From: JALZUE01 sp051251725
GTDB taxonomy: Bacteria; Pseudomonadota; Gammaproteobacteria; Enterobacterales; Alteromonadaceae
Length of the DNA: 64,000 nucleotides
Assembly (NCBI GenBank): GCA_051251725.1
Contig: JBPOFN010000008.1
Location: forward strand, 62,001-126,000
Reading direction: 5' to 3'
The notes under the pieces were generated by a model. That model was not told where the DNA came from and ran no database searches. It saw only the letters and a list, made by a program, of their open reading frames with translations. A program made the translations under genes and the position numbers. Below, piece by piece: positions 1-9,093 of this stretch. The first letter of the stretch is position 1, and each line of letters starts with the position of its first letter.

Positions 1-1002
1 TGACAATAACCAGCCTAAACTAGAGATAACTGATTCAAAAAGCAGAATAACAAATGGCCAAGTAGCGTCGGCATAATCGACACCAAATAAAAAGGAAATT
101 AACCACGACGCCAAACAGGCAAGAAATAAACAAATCGTCAATAAAGGCAAAAACAGGCCTGCAAAAATCTGCCGAACAACACTTGCCAGCTGGTTTTCAT
201 TTTTACCGGCAAAGCGTGAATACACGACTGTCGATAAGGTATCTGGAATAATACCGATTAAGCGCGATAAACCAAAAGCGACGCTATATAAACCAAACTC
301 TTTCATGGTACCAATACCAAGTAGTACGATTTTATCGATACTATTAATCGCAATTCCAATCGTAGAAGTGCCATAAATTTTCGAGCTGTAATTAACAATA
401 TTGCTTAGTTTTAATTGGCTTAATTTACGGCCTTGCCATTCATGCCCAATGACATTGATGGCTAAAATTAACGCGCTGACAAAGGTAGTGACAACCAAAA
501 TCGATATCGCTATTTCGACATTTAATACTTCAAAGAAGTAATAACAGCTAGCCAAAGCAATGATATTAAGCACAGGTAAAGTTATTTTTACGCCATTGTA
601 AAAATGCAGATTTTGATCGATTTGTGCGCTATTTTGAAAATATTGATGGTAGCTAGTGACAAAAGCTAGCAGCAGTAAAAGCACCAAGTAATGCGCTAGT
701 TCATCAACTAAGAAAAATGACTGCATAATCAGTAATAATAAGCCTGCGACCAGAGCAATAATCCCCCCTGATTTAACGATAACACTAAAAGCATTTAAGC
801 TCGTTTTGCGCTTTTGATAAACATAACCATGCGCTAATCCAAGTTGAGCAAAACCGGCAATTAATATGGCAATCGTTAATAACGAGCCATAAATACCGCG
901 CGCTTCAGGGCCTAAAAATCGAGCTAATAAGATACTTAAGACAAAGCCAAAACCGACACTTAATAACGATATACCCACAGATTGTAAAATTGTTCTAAGC
1001 AT
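1..1002 (-). CDS. Polysaccharide flippase (Wzx/MATE-like), C-terminus cut by window edge
   Basis: The minus-strand frame opens with ATG at 1002 and runs without a stop off the left edge, giving 334 residues. It begins MLRTILQSVGISLLSVGFGF and is a string of hydrophobic segments with the LLARFLGPEARGIYG motif near residue 30. That motif is typical of the polysaccharide biosynthesis/oligosaccharide flippase (Polysacc_synt) family, which moves lipid-linked sugar repeat units across the inner membrane. At least nine membrane spans are visible. The gene is divergent from the 4,6-dehydratase at 1227, consistent with an O-antigen or capsule locus continuing to the left. The family is fairly sure; the substrate is unknown. 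Confidence 0.8.
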   Translation of the reverse strand, partial: MLRTILQSVGISLLSVGFGFVLSILLARFLGPEARGIYGSLLTIAILIAGFAQLGLAHGYVYQKRKTSLNAFSVIVKSGGIIALVAGLLLLIMQSFFLVDELAHYLVLLLLLAFVTSYHQYFQNSAQIDQNLHFYNGVKITLPVLNIIALASCYYFFEVLNVEIAISILVVTTFVSALILAINVIGHEWQGRKLSQLKLSNIVNYSSKIYGTSTIGIAINSIDKIVLLGIGTMKEFGLYSVAFGLSRLIGIIPDTLSTVVYSRFAGKNENQLASVVRQIFAGLFLPLLTICLFLACLASWLISFLFGVDYADATWPFVILLFESVISSLGWLLS

Positions 1003-1081
1003 TGATTACTGCAACTTATGTAATGCTAGGTTAAAAATTAAAGGACTTTGAATGGCTCAAATGACCTTATGATGGCTCGCT

Positions 1082-1102
1082 AGTTAACTAAGAAAGTTAA
1101 CT
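1082..1102. promoter_or_regulatory. Pair of AGTTAACT palindromes between divergent envelope genes
   Basis: Two identical 8-bp palindromes (AGTTAACT at 1082-1089 and 1095-1102) lie 13 bp apart in the 224-bp gap between the flippase and dehydratase genes. The arrangement could be an operator for a dimeric regulator. No regulator is identified and AT-rich palindromes occur by chance, so this is a weak call. Confidence 0.2.
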
Positions 1103-1226
1103 AAAAGCAACCGAGATGTTAACACTTTGTAACATTTAGGTTGCAATATAACCAATTTGGGGCAGAATAGCTTACTTAATGACTTACCACTAATAAAAAT
1201 AAAAAAAGTAACATTAGGCTCCTATT

Positions 1227-3173
1227 ATGGTTAGACCGATTGATCTCATTCCCAGTTCGTTAAAATTAGTTATCTCGATAAGCTACGATATTACTGTTAT
1301 CACTCTCGCTTTTTTTGCGGCTTACATTTTCCGGCTCGGTATTAGCGACTTAGCTATTTCGCTGCCAGAGTTATTAGTTGTTGCTACCGCAGCCCTGACC
1401 AGTATTTCACTGTTTTATTATTTCGATATTTATCGCTCTGTTGTGCGTTATTTTAATGCTAAAAGTGCGTTAAAGATTATTGCTATTTTAGCGTCGGCGG
1501 CAGCCAGTTGTTTTCTGACCTCAGCACTTTTTGATGCTTTTATTCCTTATTCTGTGCCGTTAATATTTTTAGTTTTTGCCAGTGCAGCTACCACAGGAGC
1601 CAGAGCATTATTTAGCTGGGCCGCTGAAAGTAGACTGCTGCAACAAAAAGAAGGGGTGTTAATTTACGGTGCTGGCTCTACTGGCCGACAATTAGCCGGC
1701 ACTTTAATAGCAGGAAAAGTCTATCAACCATTAGCTTTTATTGATGAAAAACAAAAACTACAAGGCCGCAGTATTCTAGGCTTAAAAATATTGCCGGCGA
1801 CAAAAATTGAAGCGTTAATTTCAAAATACGGTAACGTTAAAATTCTAATCGCAGTTACCGATGTTAACCCCATTCGCATGAAAGAAATTGTTCATATATT
1901 TGAACCTTTTGCGCTTGAACTGCTAGCGGTCCCCAATATTTCAGATATTGTTTCCGGTAAACGTACCATTGATGAATTACGCGAAGTATCGGTAGATGAA
2001 TTATTAGGCCGTGAACCTGTCACGCCAATGTCGAACTTAATGTCTGCCAATATTAAAAATAAAATAGTACTGGTATCCGGTGCCGGCGGTTCAATCGGTA
2101 AAGAAATTTGCCGACAAATTATCAAGCAAAGCCCTAAAAAGCTAGTATTACTCGATGTTTGTGAAGCTTTTCTCTATGAAATTAACCAAGAATTAACCGA
2201 AATAATTAGTGAAGAAAAATTAACCATAGAGTTAGTGCCCCTGATCGGTAATGTGCAAAATGGTATGTTAATGAATCGCACATTAGCCTGTCATAAAATT
2301 CAAACTATTTATCATACGGCGGCTTACAAACATGTGCCTATGGTTGAAAATAACGTGATTGCGGGCATTAGTAATAATGTTTTAGGTACCTCAGAATTAG
2401 CTCAAGCTGCTGTATTATGTGATGTCGAAACCTTTGTTTTAATTTCCACGGATAAAGCTGTACGTCCAACCAATGTGATGGGGGCAACCAAACGCCTAGC
2501 TGAACTGGTTTTACAAGGTTTAGCACAGCAGCAACACAATACCCGTTTTGTTATGGTACGTTTTGGTAATGTCCTTGGCTCGTCAGGTTCTGTTGTCCCG
2601 CTATTTAAAAAGCAAATCCGTAAAGGTGGGCCAATCACTGTTACCCATCCTGATATTATTCGCTATTTTATGACCATACCTGAAGCGGCGCAGCTGGTTA
2701 TTCAGGCTGGCGCAATGGGCCAAGGCGGTGACGTATTTGTACTTGATATGGGCAAGCCAGTTAAAATATTAGACCTTGCTTATAAAATGGCGCATTTAAT
2801 GGGATTGACGGTAAAAGACGACAGCAATCCAGAGGGCGATATCGCGATAGAATTTTCCGGTTTACGCCCAGGTGAAAAACTTTATGAAGAATTATTAATC
2901 GACGATCATGCACAAGAAACTTACCATCAACGAATATTAACGGCCAACGAGCATTCGATTCCTTATATTGAAGTTAATCGAATTGTTGGTAATTTAATTG
3001 ATGCCATGACCGATGAAGACATCGGAAAAATTCGCCAATTATTAATGGCCGCACCATTAGGTTATATGCCTAAATCTGATGATAATCACGAAGTAACACC
3101 AATCAAGAGCAAAAGTGTTCCGCCAAATAAAGCGTCTGAAGCTGCCGAAATTAACTTAAATAGAGCTGGATAA
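1227..3173 (+). CDS. Membrane nucleotide-sugar 4,6-dehydratase (WbpM/CapD/PglF type)
   Basis: This 648-residue protein matches the long membrane form of UDP-GlcNAc 4,6-dehydratases, which make a 4-keto-6-deoxy sugar nucleotide for O-antigen, capsule or glycoprotein sugars. About four membrane spans fill residues 10-135. A first Rossmann-like domain follows with GAGSTGRQL, then the catalytic SDR domain with GAGGSIGKEICRQI, HTAAYKHVPMVE and FGNVLGSSGSVVP. The usual Tyr of the YxxxK pair is replaced by Met (STDKAVRPTNVMGATKR), a hallmark of this long subfamily. The C-terminal tail of about 50 residues is polar and probably disordered. It is divergent from the flippase and faces the next gene tail to tail with only 1 bp between them. 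Confidence 0.9.
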   Translation: MVRPIDLIPSSLKLVISISYDITVITLAFFAAYIFRLGISDLAISLPELLVVATAALTSISLFYYFDIYRSVVRYFNAKSALKIIAILASAAASCFLTSALFDAFIPYSVPLIFLVFASAATTGARALFSWAAESRLLQQKEGVLIYGAGSTGRQLAGTLIAGKVYQPLAFIDEKQKLQGRSILGLKILPATKIEALISKYGNVKILIAVTDVNPIRMKEIVHIFEPFALELLAVPNISDIVSGKRTIDELREVSVDELLGREPVTPMSNLMSANIKNKIVLVSGAGGSIGKEICRQIIKQSPKKLVLLDVCEAFLYEINQELTEIISEEKLTIELVPLIGNVQNGMLMNRTLACHKIQTIYHTAAYKHVPMVENNVIAGISNNVLGTSELAQAAVLCDVETFVLISTDKAVRPTNVMGATKRLAELVLQGLAQQQHNTRFVMVRFGNVLGSSGSVVPLFKKQIRKGGPITVTHPDIIRYFMTIPEAAQLVIQAGAMGQGGDVFVLDMGKPVKILDLAYKMAHLMGLTVKDDSNPEGDIAIEFSGLRPGEKLYEELLIDDHAQETYHQRILTANEHSIPYIEVNRIVGNLIDAMTDEDIGKIRQLLMAAPLGYMPKSDDNHEVTPIKSKSVPPNKASEAAEINLNRAG

Positions 3174-3174
3174 G

Positions 3175-4320
3175 TTACTCTTTTAACAGCATCAGCCAAG
3201 CGTTGGTGTAATCGGGCAAATTTTTATTTGCCTGATGATAATCTTGCCAACCATGATAACTTGCCACTAAATAATCCAACTGAAATAAATTATTGTCAAA
3301 GGCCCCCCCCTGATCCGCTAAAATACCTAAACGCGAAAAGCTGTTTTGCGGTTCAGAACTATCCCCTGCAACTAAAAACAATTTCCCTAAACCTAATTGC
3401 TGAACATTACCGGCAAAAGTGACAAACGGCTTAATAGCTATTTTACTTACTAGGTTTTGCCCATAGCCCATCACACTTGGCACTTCAGCAAAATACCAAT
3501 ATCTTGGCTGCTCACTTTTACCTAAGGCATAATTATAAGCAATACCATTATTACGGTGCACGTTAAAATAACGGGTTTTACCATCAACTTTTAATACACC
3601 AGTACCTTGTAACAAGACATCATGTAAGGCAGCTTCCGTGATCCAAACCAGTGGTTTGGCTAAGTTTTTAGCCGATAAAACACCGGATAGCACTTGTTGG
3701 CGGGTATATTTAAACCTAACTAAACTTGTTTTTTTTTGCTCTGCCACTGCTAAACTTAAACCTTGTTCATCAAAGGGTAAGGCATATAAAGCTTGGTTAA
3801 ATTGTTGCGTTTTTGTACTGCTACCTTCAATAAGTTTGGTGTAATACTTAGTGAGAAAAATTTTATCCTCAGGTATTTGATCTAACATTTCACTTTTACG
3901 TGCGTTGGTGCTTTTTCTAGCAATTGACGAGGCTGTTTTTTTATCGGGATACCAGCGGTAAAAATCAAAATGTTGCTGTAAAAAATCAGCTTGCATAAGC
4001 CGACTTGTTTGCCCAGCTTGTTGATCTTGTAAATGCGTGGTACAGATAAAAGCCAAGGTTTTTTTAACGCGCGTTAGGTCGCTAAAAGGAAAGATATTAC
4101 TACCACTGTGAACAGCAAAGTTATCATCAGGATATTGATTCATATAATACAAGGTTTTGTCCGCTACTTGGCATAACGCTTCCACATCCACGGTGTTTAG
4201 CTGTTGATAACTCGGCGATTTATCTAAAATAAAAGCCGGCTTTGCCACACTATTTAATGCGGTGAAAAATAAGTAACAAGGAAGAAGAACAATAAAAATA
4301 ATTCGTTTTAAAAGCAGCAC
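3175..4320 (-). CDS. Secreted 3D/MltA-like domain protein
   Basis: A 381-residue protein with an N-terminal signal sequence (LKRIIFIVLLPCYLFFTALNSVA). The C-terminal third has a small double-psi barrel pattern with VLKVDGKTRYF, SKIAIKPFVTFAG and RLGILADQGGAF. These resemble the 3D domain of MltA-type lytic transglycosylases, where the Asp before the glycine pair is catalytic; the matching Asp is present here. A cell-wall role in the periplasm is therefore possible, but the N-terminal two thirds are not recognised. A run of eight G on the coding strand (3303-3310) lies exactly over the D-Q-G-G-A motif. It is tail to tail with the dehydratase. Confidence 0.5.
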   Translation of the reverse strand: MLLLKRIIFIVLLPCYLFFTALNSVAKPAFILDKSPSYQQLNTVDVEALCQVADKTLYYMNQYPDDNFAVHSGSNIFPFSDLTRVKKTLAFICTTHLQDQQAGQTSRLMQADFLQQHFDFYRWYPDKKTASSIARKSTNARKSEMLDQIPEDKIFLTKYYTKLIEGSSTKTQQFNQALYALPFDEQGLSLAVAEQKKTSLVRFKYTRQQVLSGVLSAKNLAKPLVWITEAALHDVLLQGTGVLKVDGKTRYFNVHRNNGIAYNYALGKSEQPRYWYFAEVPSVMGYGQNLVSKIAIKPFVTFAGNVQQLGLGKLFLVAGDSSEPQNSFSRLGILADQGGAFDNNLFQLDYLVASYHGWQDYHQANKNLPDYTNAWLMLLKE

Positions 4321-4436
4321 ACAAACACCCTATTAACCAATAAAGATAAATCCGCAGCAAATATAGCACAAAGCCATACAAATATTGTCACACTTGATAT
4401 AATCTAAAAATAGTTAATTTATCCACTTCGCTGCCT

Positions 4437-5738
4437 GTGAAAAACTTTTTATCCTTATTTATCTACCGCCTGGTGTTAATCATTTTGTTACCCATGATAA
4501 TGCTATTTTTTATTTTACGATCGCGAAGCAATAAAGGTTTTCGCGAGCGCTTGGCTGAGCGTTTTGGCTGGCTAAATAATAATTTCACTACCAATAGTCT
4601 AGTTATTCATGCCGCGAGTGTCGGTGAAGTATTGGCCTTACGAACCTTGGTAGAAAAGCTTATTGCTGAGCAGCCGAGTTTAACTATTACTTTTACCACT
4701 TTTACACCGACTGGCTCAGAGCAAGTGAAAAAATTATTTGGCGATCGCGTTCAACATTGTTATTTACCGCTAGATTTCTTTTTTTCAACTTGGCTATTTT
4801 TAAATAAACTTAAGCCGCAAGCTATAGTGTTTATGGAAACCGAAATATGGCCAAACTTAGTACGCCAAGCAAAAAATCGCGGTATAAAAATGATGATAAT
4901 CAACGGCCGAATTTCAGCAAAAACTATTGATAAATACCTCGCCTTATCTTCGCTGATCACCCCTTGTTTACAGCAGTTCTCGTGTGTTTTAACGCAAAGT
5001 GATGAAAATCAACAACGCTTTAAACGCTTAGGTGTTGCGCAAGAAAAGTGCTTAATCTCAGGTAATATAAAATATGATATGGCGGTCAATGAGCAAACCC
5101 TTGCCAAACAAGCTCTGCTTGGAGCCCTATTGCCTAAAAATAAAAAAATATGGGTGATGGCAAGTACGCATCAGGGCGATGAAAAGCTCGCACTTGAGGC
5201 TCTGCTTGAGTTGGGTAAAAGCCATGATGATATTTTATTAGTATTAGTGCCTCGTCATCCTGAACGTTTTAATAGCGTGGTGGAATTAGCAAAAAGTTAT
5301 CAACTAACAACACAAGCAAGAAGTAGTCAACAAGCAGTGACACAAGCCAGCCAAGTGTGGGTTTTAGACAGCTTAGGCGAATTAATCGCGCTTTATGGTC
5401 TGGCTGATATAGTAACGATTGGCGGCAGCTTTTCTGACATTCAAGGACATAATCCGTTAGAGCCTGCATATTTTAAAAAGCCAATAGTGGTTGGCCCTAA
5501 AATGGGGAACTTTGCTGACATTATGCAACAAATGTTAGCGAAAAATGCGATAATTCAACTTCCTGATAGTAACACTTCAAGCTTAGTCAGTGTGGTAAAC
5601 GAATTATTAGATAATAATGAGCAGAAAAGCCAAGCAACACGGCAGTTAGGTGAAAACGCTTATCAAGTCGTTGAAGAAAATAAAGGCGCAGTAAATTTTA
5701 CCTTGTTGCAATTGGCCGTAGTCTTAAATCAACACTAG
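4437..5738 (+). CDS. waaA: 3-deoxy-D-manno-octulosonic acid (Kdo) transferase
   Basis: WaaA (KdtA) adds Kdo from CMP-Kdo to lipid IVA at the inner face of the cytoplasmic membrane, an essential step in LPS inner core assembly. The 433-residue length is usual. The N-terminal membrane anchor is followed by FRERLAERFGW, then IHAASVGEV, and later FMETEIWPNL and GGSFSDIQGHNPLEPA, all characteristic of this GT30 family. The start is GTG at 4437, matching the usual N-terminus of the family. A strong hairpin follows the stop. Neighbouring heptosyltransferase-like and kdkA genes make this an LPS core locus. Confidence 0.96.
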   Translation: MKNFLSLFIYRLVLIILLPMIMLFFILRSRSNKGFRERLAERFGWLNNNFTTNSLVIHAASVGEVLALRTLVEKLIAEQPSLTITFTTFTPTGSEQVKKLFGDRVQHCYLPLDFFFSTWLFLNKLKPQAIVFMETEIWPNLVRQAKNRGIKMMIINGRISAKTIDKYLALSSLITPCLQQFSCVLTQSDENQQRFKRLGVAQEKCLISGNIKYDMAVNEQTLAKQALLGALLPKNKKIWVMASTHQGDEKLALEALLELGKSHDDILLVLVPRHPERFNSVVELAKSYQLTTQARSSQQAVTQASQVWVLDSLGELIALYGLADIVTIGGSFSDIQGHNPLEPAYFKKPIVVGPKMGNFADIMQQMLAKNAIIQLPDSNTSSLVSVVNELLDNNEQKSQATRQLGENAYQVVEENKGAVNFTLLQLAVVLNQH

Positions 5739-5740
5739 CT

Positions 5741-5780
5741 GCAACTCTTAGCTGTTCATCTCTAAGCAGCTAAGAGTTGT
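5741..5780. terminator. Bidirectional hairpin between waaA and the GT9 gene
   Basis: A 13-bp perfect stem (CAACTCTTAGCTG at 5742-5754 pairing with 5767-5779) lies between the converging genes. It lacks a clear T tract on either strand, so it could end transcription both ways only weakly, or protect 3' ends. Confidence 0.55.
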
Positions 5781-5806
5781 GCTGAACAAGCAAATCAACC
5801 TTAAAT

Positions 5807-6874
5807 TTATCCGAAACGATCAGCAGGGTATTCTGTTTTTAATAACAGATTTATTTTTTCCAGCACCAGCTCAACACTGATATGTTGCATTAAATCAGCG
5901 CCTTTTGCCCGAATACCCCATTTAAGTTTTGCCTCAGGTTTGTGATGCTGGGCCACAATCATTTCTTGATAACAGCTAGCCACATAATTTTGATATAAAT
6001 AAGGGCCCGTTCGCGCAGGATTACTATGAGCATATAAACCGACCACAGGCGTGCCAACGGTAACCGCCATATGAGCAGGCCCGGTATCTGGTGCCAAGAC
6101 TAAGTGAGAAAGCTTTAATACCGCTAACAGCTGTTTAAGTGAGGTTTGACCAACTAAATTACGTAACTTATGTTTACTAGCTGCAATAATATCAGCAGCT
6201 AATTTTTTTTCTAAATCAGTTGGGCCACCGCAAATGATCACTTCAAAGCCTTTTGCCATCATCTTATCGGCGACTTTGGCATAAGCCTCAGGTTGCCAAT
6301 TACGTTCGGCTTTGCTGGCCGCAGGACAAATAGCAAAGACTGGCGCGGTCGAAGCAATTTTTTCCGCCGCCCATAAGCTGTCATTATCAGATAACGGCAT
6401 TTGCCATTGTGGCGACGTTTCCGGTAAACCTAATGCTTTCGCAAAGCCCATAAAACCGTCTAAAACATGTGGTTTTTTTTGCGCTGCAATTTTTCGATTC
6501 GTAAACAGCCATTGCCCTTCAATTGCTCGCTTATTATCAAAACCGATTTTAACTTTAGCGGGTATACAAAGACTGGCTAAGCTCGCTCTTAACGCCACTT
6601 GCATATGTAAAAGCACATCAAAATTTCGCCCTTTCAATTGTGCTCTTAATGCTAAGTAACCTTGTAAACCTGCTTTTTTATCAAAAATGATAAATTCAAC
6701 ATTCGGTAAACCTTGCAACAAACTGGCTTCAATTTTACCAATCACCCAAGTGATTTTAATATCGGGCCATTGGCGCTGAATATGTTGCACCATCGCCACA
6801 GCATGACAAACATCACCAATAGCAGAAAGGCGCAATAAACATAAATTTTTTGGTCGAGATATTTGACCCGGCAT
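5807..6874 (-). CDS. Glycosyltransferase family 9 (heptosyltransferase-like)
   Basis: The protein matches ADP-heptose:LPS heptosyltransferases, which extend the LPS inner core on the cytoplasmic side. Near the N-terminus is KNLCLLRLSAIGDVCHA, the family nucleotide-binding start. In the C-terminal half are ICPAASKAERNW and LVLAPDTGPAHMAVTVGTPVVGLY, the ADP-heptose site. I prefer the ATG at 6874 (355 residues) because it places the LRLSAIGD motif close to the start as in relatives; the frame extends upstream to an ATG at 6922. It is divergent from kdkA. Whether it is heptosyltransferase I, II or another GT9 member cannot be settled by eye. Confidence 0.85.
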   Translation of the reverse strand: MPGQISRPKNLCLLRLSAIGDVCHAVAMVQHIQRQWPDIKITWVIGKIEASLLQGLPNVEFIIFDKKAGLQGYLALRAQLKGRNFDVLLHMQVALRASLASLCIPAKVKIGFDNKRAIEGQWLFTNRKIAAQKKPHVLDGFMGFAKALGLPETSPQWQMPLSDNDSLWAAEKIASTAPVFAICPAASKAERNWQPEAYAKVADKMMAKGFEVIICGGPTDLEKKLAADIIAASKHKLRNLVGQTSLKQLLAVLKLSHLVLAPDTGPAHMAVTVGTPVVGLYAHSNPARTGPYLYQNYVASCYQEMIVAQHHKPEAKLKWGIRAKGADLMQHISVELVLEKINLLLKTEYPADRFG

Positions 6875-6930
6875 CAAGGAATCACCACAATAGGCGCATA
6901 GTTGGCTAATTGCCCTATGCATAGTATTTA

Positions 6931-7704
6931 TTGAGGCCTATTATCTTGAACCAACCGACAATTGTAAAACCTTGTTTAACAAAAATACGACAAAAAACAT
7001 TCCAGCAAAACAATTGTTACTGTGTTTATGACGAAAGCTTGCTGAAAGAATTTCATCTTGATGTTTTTTCAGGGGATTATTGGCAAGCAAACAATAGCAT
7101 TATCGGCACGGCACAAGGTCGAGGTACCACTTATTTTATTGCCCATGAGCAACAGCAGTGGGTACTGCGTCATTATTATCGCGGCGGCCTGATCGGGCGA
7201 TTAATTAACGACAGCTATATTTTTACCGGTCTCGAAAAAACTCGAGCGGCACAAGAATACAGTTTGTTAGAAAAAATGATCGCGCTTGGTTTACCGGCAC
7301 CGCAACCTGTCGCTTATCAAGTAATTAAGCATGGTTTAACCTACCAAGCTGACATTATTACCGCAAGAATCGAAAATGCCCAAGACTTAGTCGCGATATT
7401 ACAACAGCGGTCACTAACACCAACACTTTGGCAATATATTGGTAAAACCATCAAGCAATTCCATGATCATGGTATTTATCATCACGATTTGAATATTCAC
7501 AACATTTTAATTGATGATAAAGATAAAGTTTGGTTAATTGATTTTGATCGCGGTGAGCAACGAAACATTGCGGAAAAATGGCAACAGCAAAATATTGAAC
7601 GATTATTAAGATCATTTAAAAAGGAACAAGGGAAGTTATCAAGTTTTTATTGGCAGGATGACAACTGGCAGCAGCTTATGCAAGGCTACCAGTTATCGCA
7701 ATAA
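6931..7704 (+). CDS. kdkA: Kdo kinase (3-deoxy-D-manno-octulosonic acid kinase)
   Basis: KdkA phosphorylates the 4-OH of Kdo in LPS inner cores that carry one Kdo. The 257-residue protein has the kinase-like features YHHDLNIHNILID (catalytic loop) and VWLIDFDRGEQR (metal-binding Asp), plus LRHYYRGGLIGRLINDSYIF near residue 80, typical of KdkA. The frame has no upstream ATG before a stop at 6922, so translation must begin at a non-ATG codon such as TTG 6931 or TTG 6946. It sits with waaA and a heptosyltransferase-like gene, which supports the LPS role. Confidence 0.9.
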   Translation: MRPIILNQPTIVKPCLTKIRQKTFQQNNCYCVYDESLLKEFHLDVFSGDYWQANNSIIGTAQGRGTTYFIAHEQQQWVLRHYYRGGLIGRLINDSYIFTGLEKTRAAQEYSLLEKMIALGLPAPQPVAYQVIKHGLTYQADIITARIENAQDLVAILQQRSLTPTLWQYIGKTIKQFHDHGIYHHDLNIHNILIDDKDKVWLIDFDRGEQRNIAEKWQQQNIERLLRSFKKEQGKLSSFYWQDDNWQQLMQGYQLSQ

Positions 7705-7733
7705 CACTCGCGCGTGTTTTAGCATAATAGTTT

Positions 7734-8390
7734 TTAAGCAGCCGCTAACGACTCTTCATAACGCTGCTGATACATTTCACGCGCTTTTAAAAATTCAGGT
7801 AAGGCTTCTTTGGTGGTATAAGGCTTGATAATCACCAATATTTTCAGCACCCCTTCATAAAATACTGAGGCGTCAATTTCTGGGTCGACCCGCTGAGTTT
7901 GATAAAAGCTTAACCAGAAAGTATTCACTAACCGTAAAATACTGACCATATCTGATAATTCATCATCAGCGAATTGGATCATGTTTTCTTCGCGCAACGA
8001 TAACATCATATTCTCAACACGCTCGCCAATAGCATGTTGCACTTCAACGTACTTGACCCTAAGTTCAGGGTTTTTAGCCAATAACACCGGTAAGTTTGCG
8101 TAGAAAAAATGAAATTTCGACATCGCCTGAAAAACCGCATCCATATAAGAAATAATAGTATCTAAAGGTTTGGCGTCAGGTGAAACCGTTGGAAAGGTTT
8201 CCAGCAATAACTTACGAGCGTATTCTTCGTAAATACAAAAAATAATGTCTTCTTTATTGCGGAAATGATAATAGAGATTTCCTGGGCTAATACCTAAATG
8301 GGCGGCAATATGATTAGTAGTAACGTTTCGTTCACCCTGCTCATTAAATAACGCAATGCTGGCATGTATTATTTTGTCGCGTGTTTTCAT
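7734..8390 (-). CDS. TetR/AcrR family transcriptional regulator
   Basis: A 218-residue protein with an N-terminal TetR helix-turn-helix (residues 5-50: IIHASIALFNEQGERNVTTN, then HLGISPGNLYYHFRNKEDI). The rest is the helical ligand-binding and dimer domain. It converges on kdkA and is divergent from coaD. The ligand and targets are unknown; nothing nearby points to one. Confidence 0.88.
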   Translation of the reverse strand: MKTRDKIIHASIALFNEQGERNVTTNHIAAHLGISPGNLYYHFRNKEDIIFCIYEEYARKLLLETFPTVSPDAKPLDTIISYMDAVFQAMSKFHFFYANLPVLLAKNPELRVKYVEVQHAIGERVENMMLSLREENMIQFADDELSDMVSILRLVNTFWLSFYQTQRVDPEIDASVFYEGVLKILVIIKPYTTKEALPEFLKAREMYQQRYEESLAAA

Positions 8391-8573
8391 GGTATTTATT
8401 AGTCCTTACTCACCATTTATTTTTCCTTATCATACTACCAAAAATATCCTAACTGAAAGCCTTTTCGAGTAAATACTTTAAGTAATGCTTCGCCAAAGCG
8501 ATTGTTGTTTTGTAAATAAAGCCGCTTATGCTTACAATGCTTTTTATAATACACAGATATTTTAGATAACCTA

Positions 8574-9044
8574 ATGACAGTAAAAGCAATCTATCCCGGC
8601 ACCTTTGATCCAGTCACCAATGGTCACACTGATTTAATTGCACGCGCCAGTAAATTATTTGCTGAAGTCATCGTTGGCATTGCGGCCAGCCCAAGTAAAC
8701 AACCAAGATTTACCTTGGAACAGCGTGTTGCCTTAATGGCAACCACAACGGCACATTTGAGTAATGTAAAGGTTGTGGGTTTTAGCGGATTATTAGTTGA
8801 TTTTGCCAAACAACAACAAGCAAGTGTGCTGATCAGAGGCTTACGATCTTCGGTCGATTTTGAATATGAGCTGCAATTAGCGAATATGAACCGACATTTA
8901 TCTAGCGAGCTAGAAACGGTATTTCTAACCCCGACAGCAGACAATTCGTTTATTTCTTCAACCCTAGTGAAAGAAGTGGCTAATCACGGTGGTGATATTA
9001 GTCAGTTTGTTGATGTGGATGTGGAAAAAGCGTTATTAAAATAA
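8574..9044 (+). CDS. coaD: Phosphopantetheine adenylyltransferase
   Basis: CoaD transfers AMP from ATP to 4'-phosphopantetheine, the fourth step of coenzyme A synthesis. The 156-residue length is standard. The YPGTFDPVTNGHTDLI segment carries the T/HxGH nucleotidyltransferase motif, and DNSFISSTLVKEVANHGGD carries the conserved ISSTxVRE motif. Another CoA gene, coaBC, is 6 kb away in this window. Confidence 0.97.
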   Translation: MTVKAIYPGTFDPVTNGHTDLIARASKLFAEVIVGIAASPSKQPRFTLEQRVALMATTTAHLSNVKVVGFSGLLVDFAKQQQASVLIRGLRSSVDFEYELQLANMNRHLSSELETVFLTPTADNSFISSTLVKEVANHGGDISQFVDVDVEKALLK

Positions 9045-9093
9045 TGCACCTGCAGGTTAAACGAGTTCAACATGCAGGTTAAGCTTGCTAAAT

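Noticed and set aside
1892..2638. Minus-strand open frames inside the 4,6-dehydratase gene
   Set aside because: They lie wholly within a well-supported gene, have no ribosome site or family resemblance and reflect codon use of the real frame.
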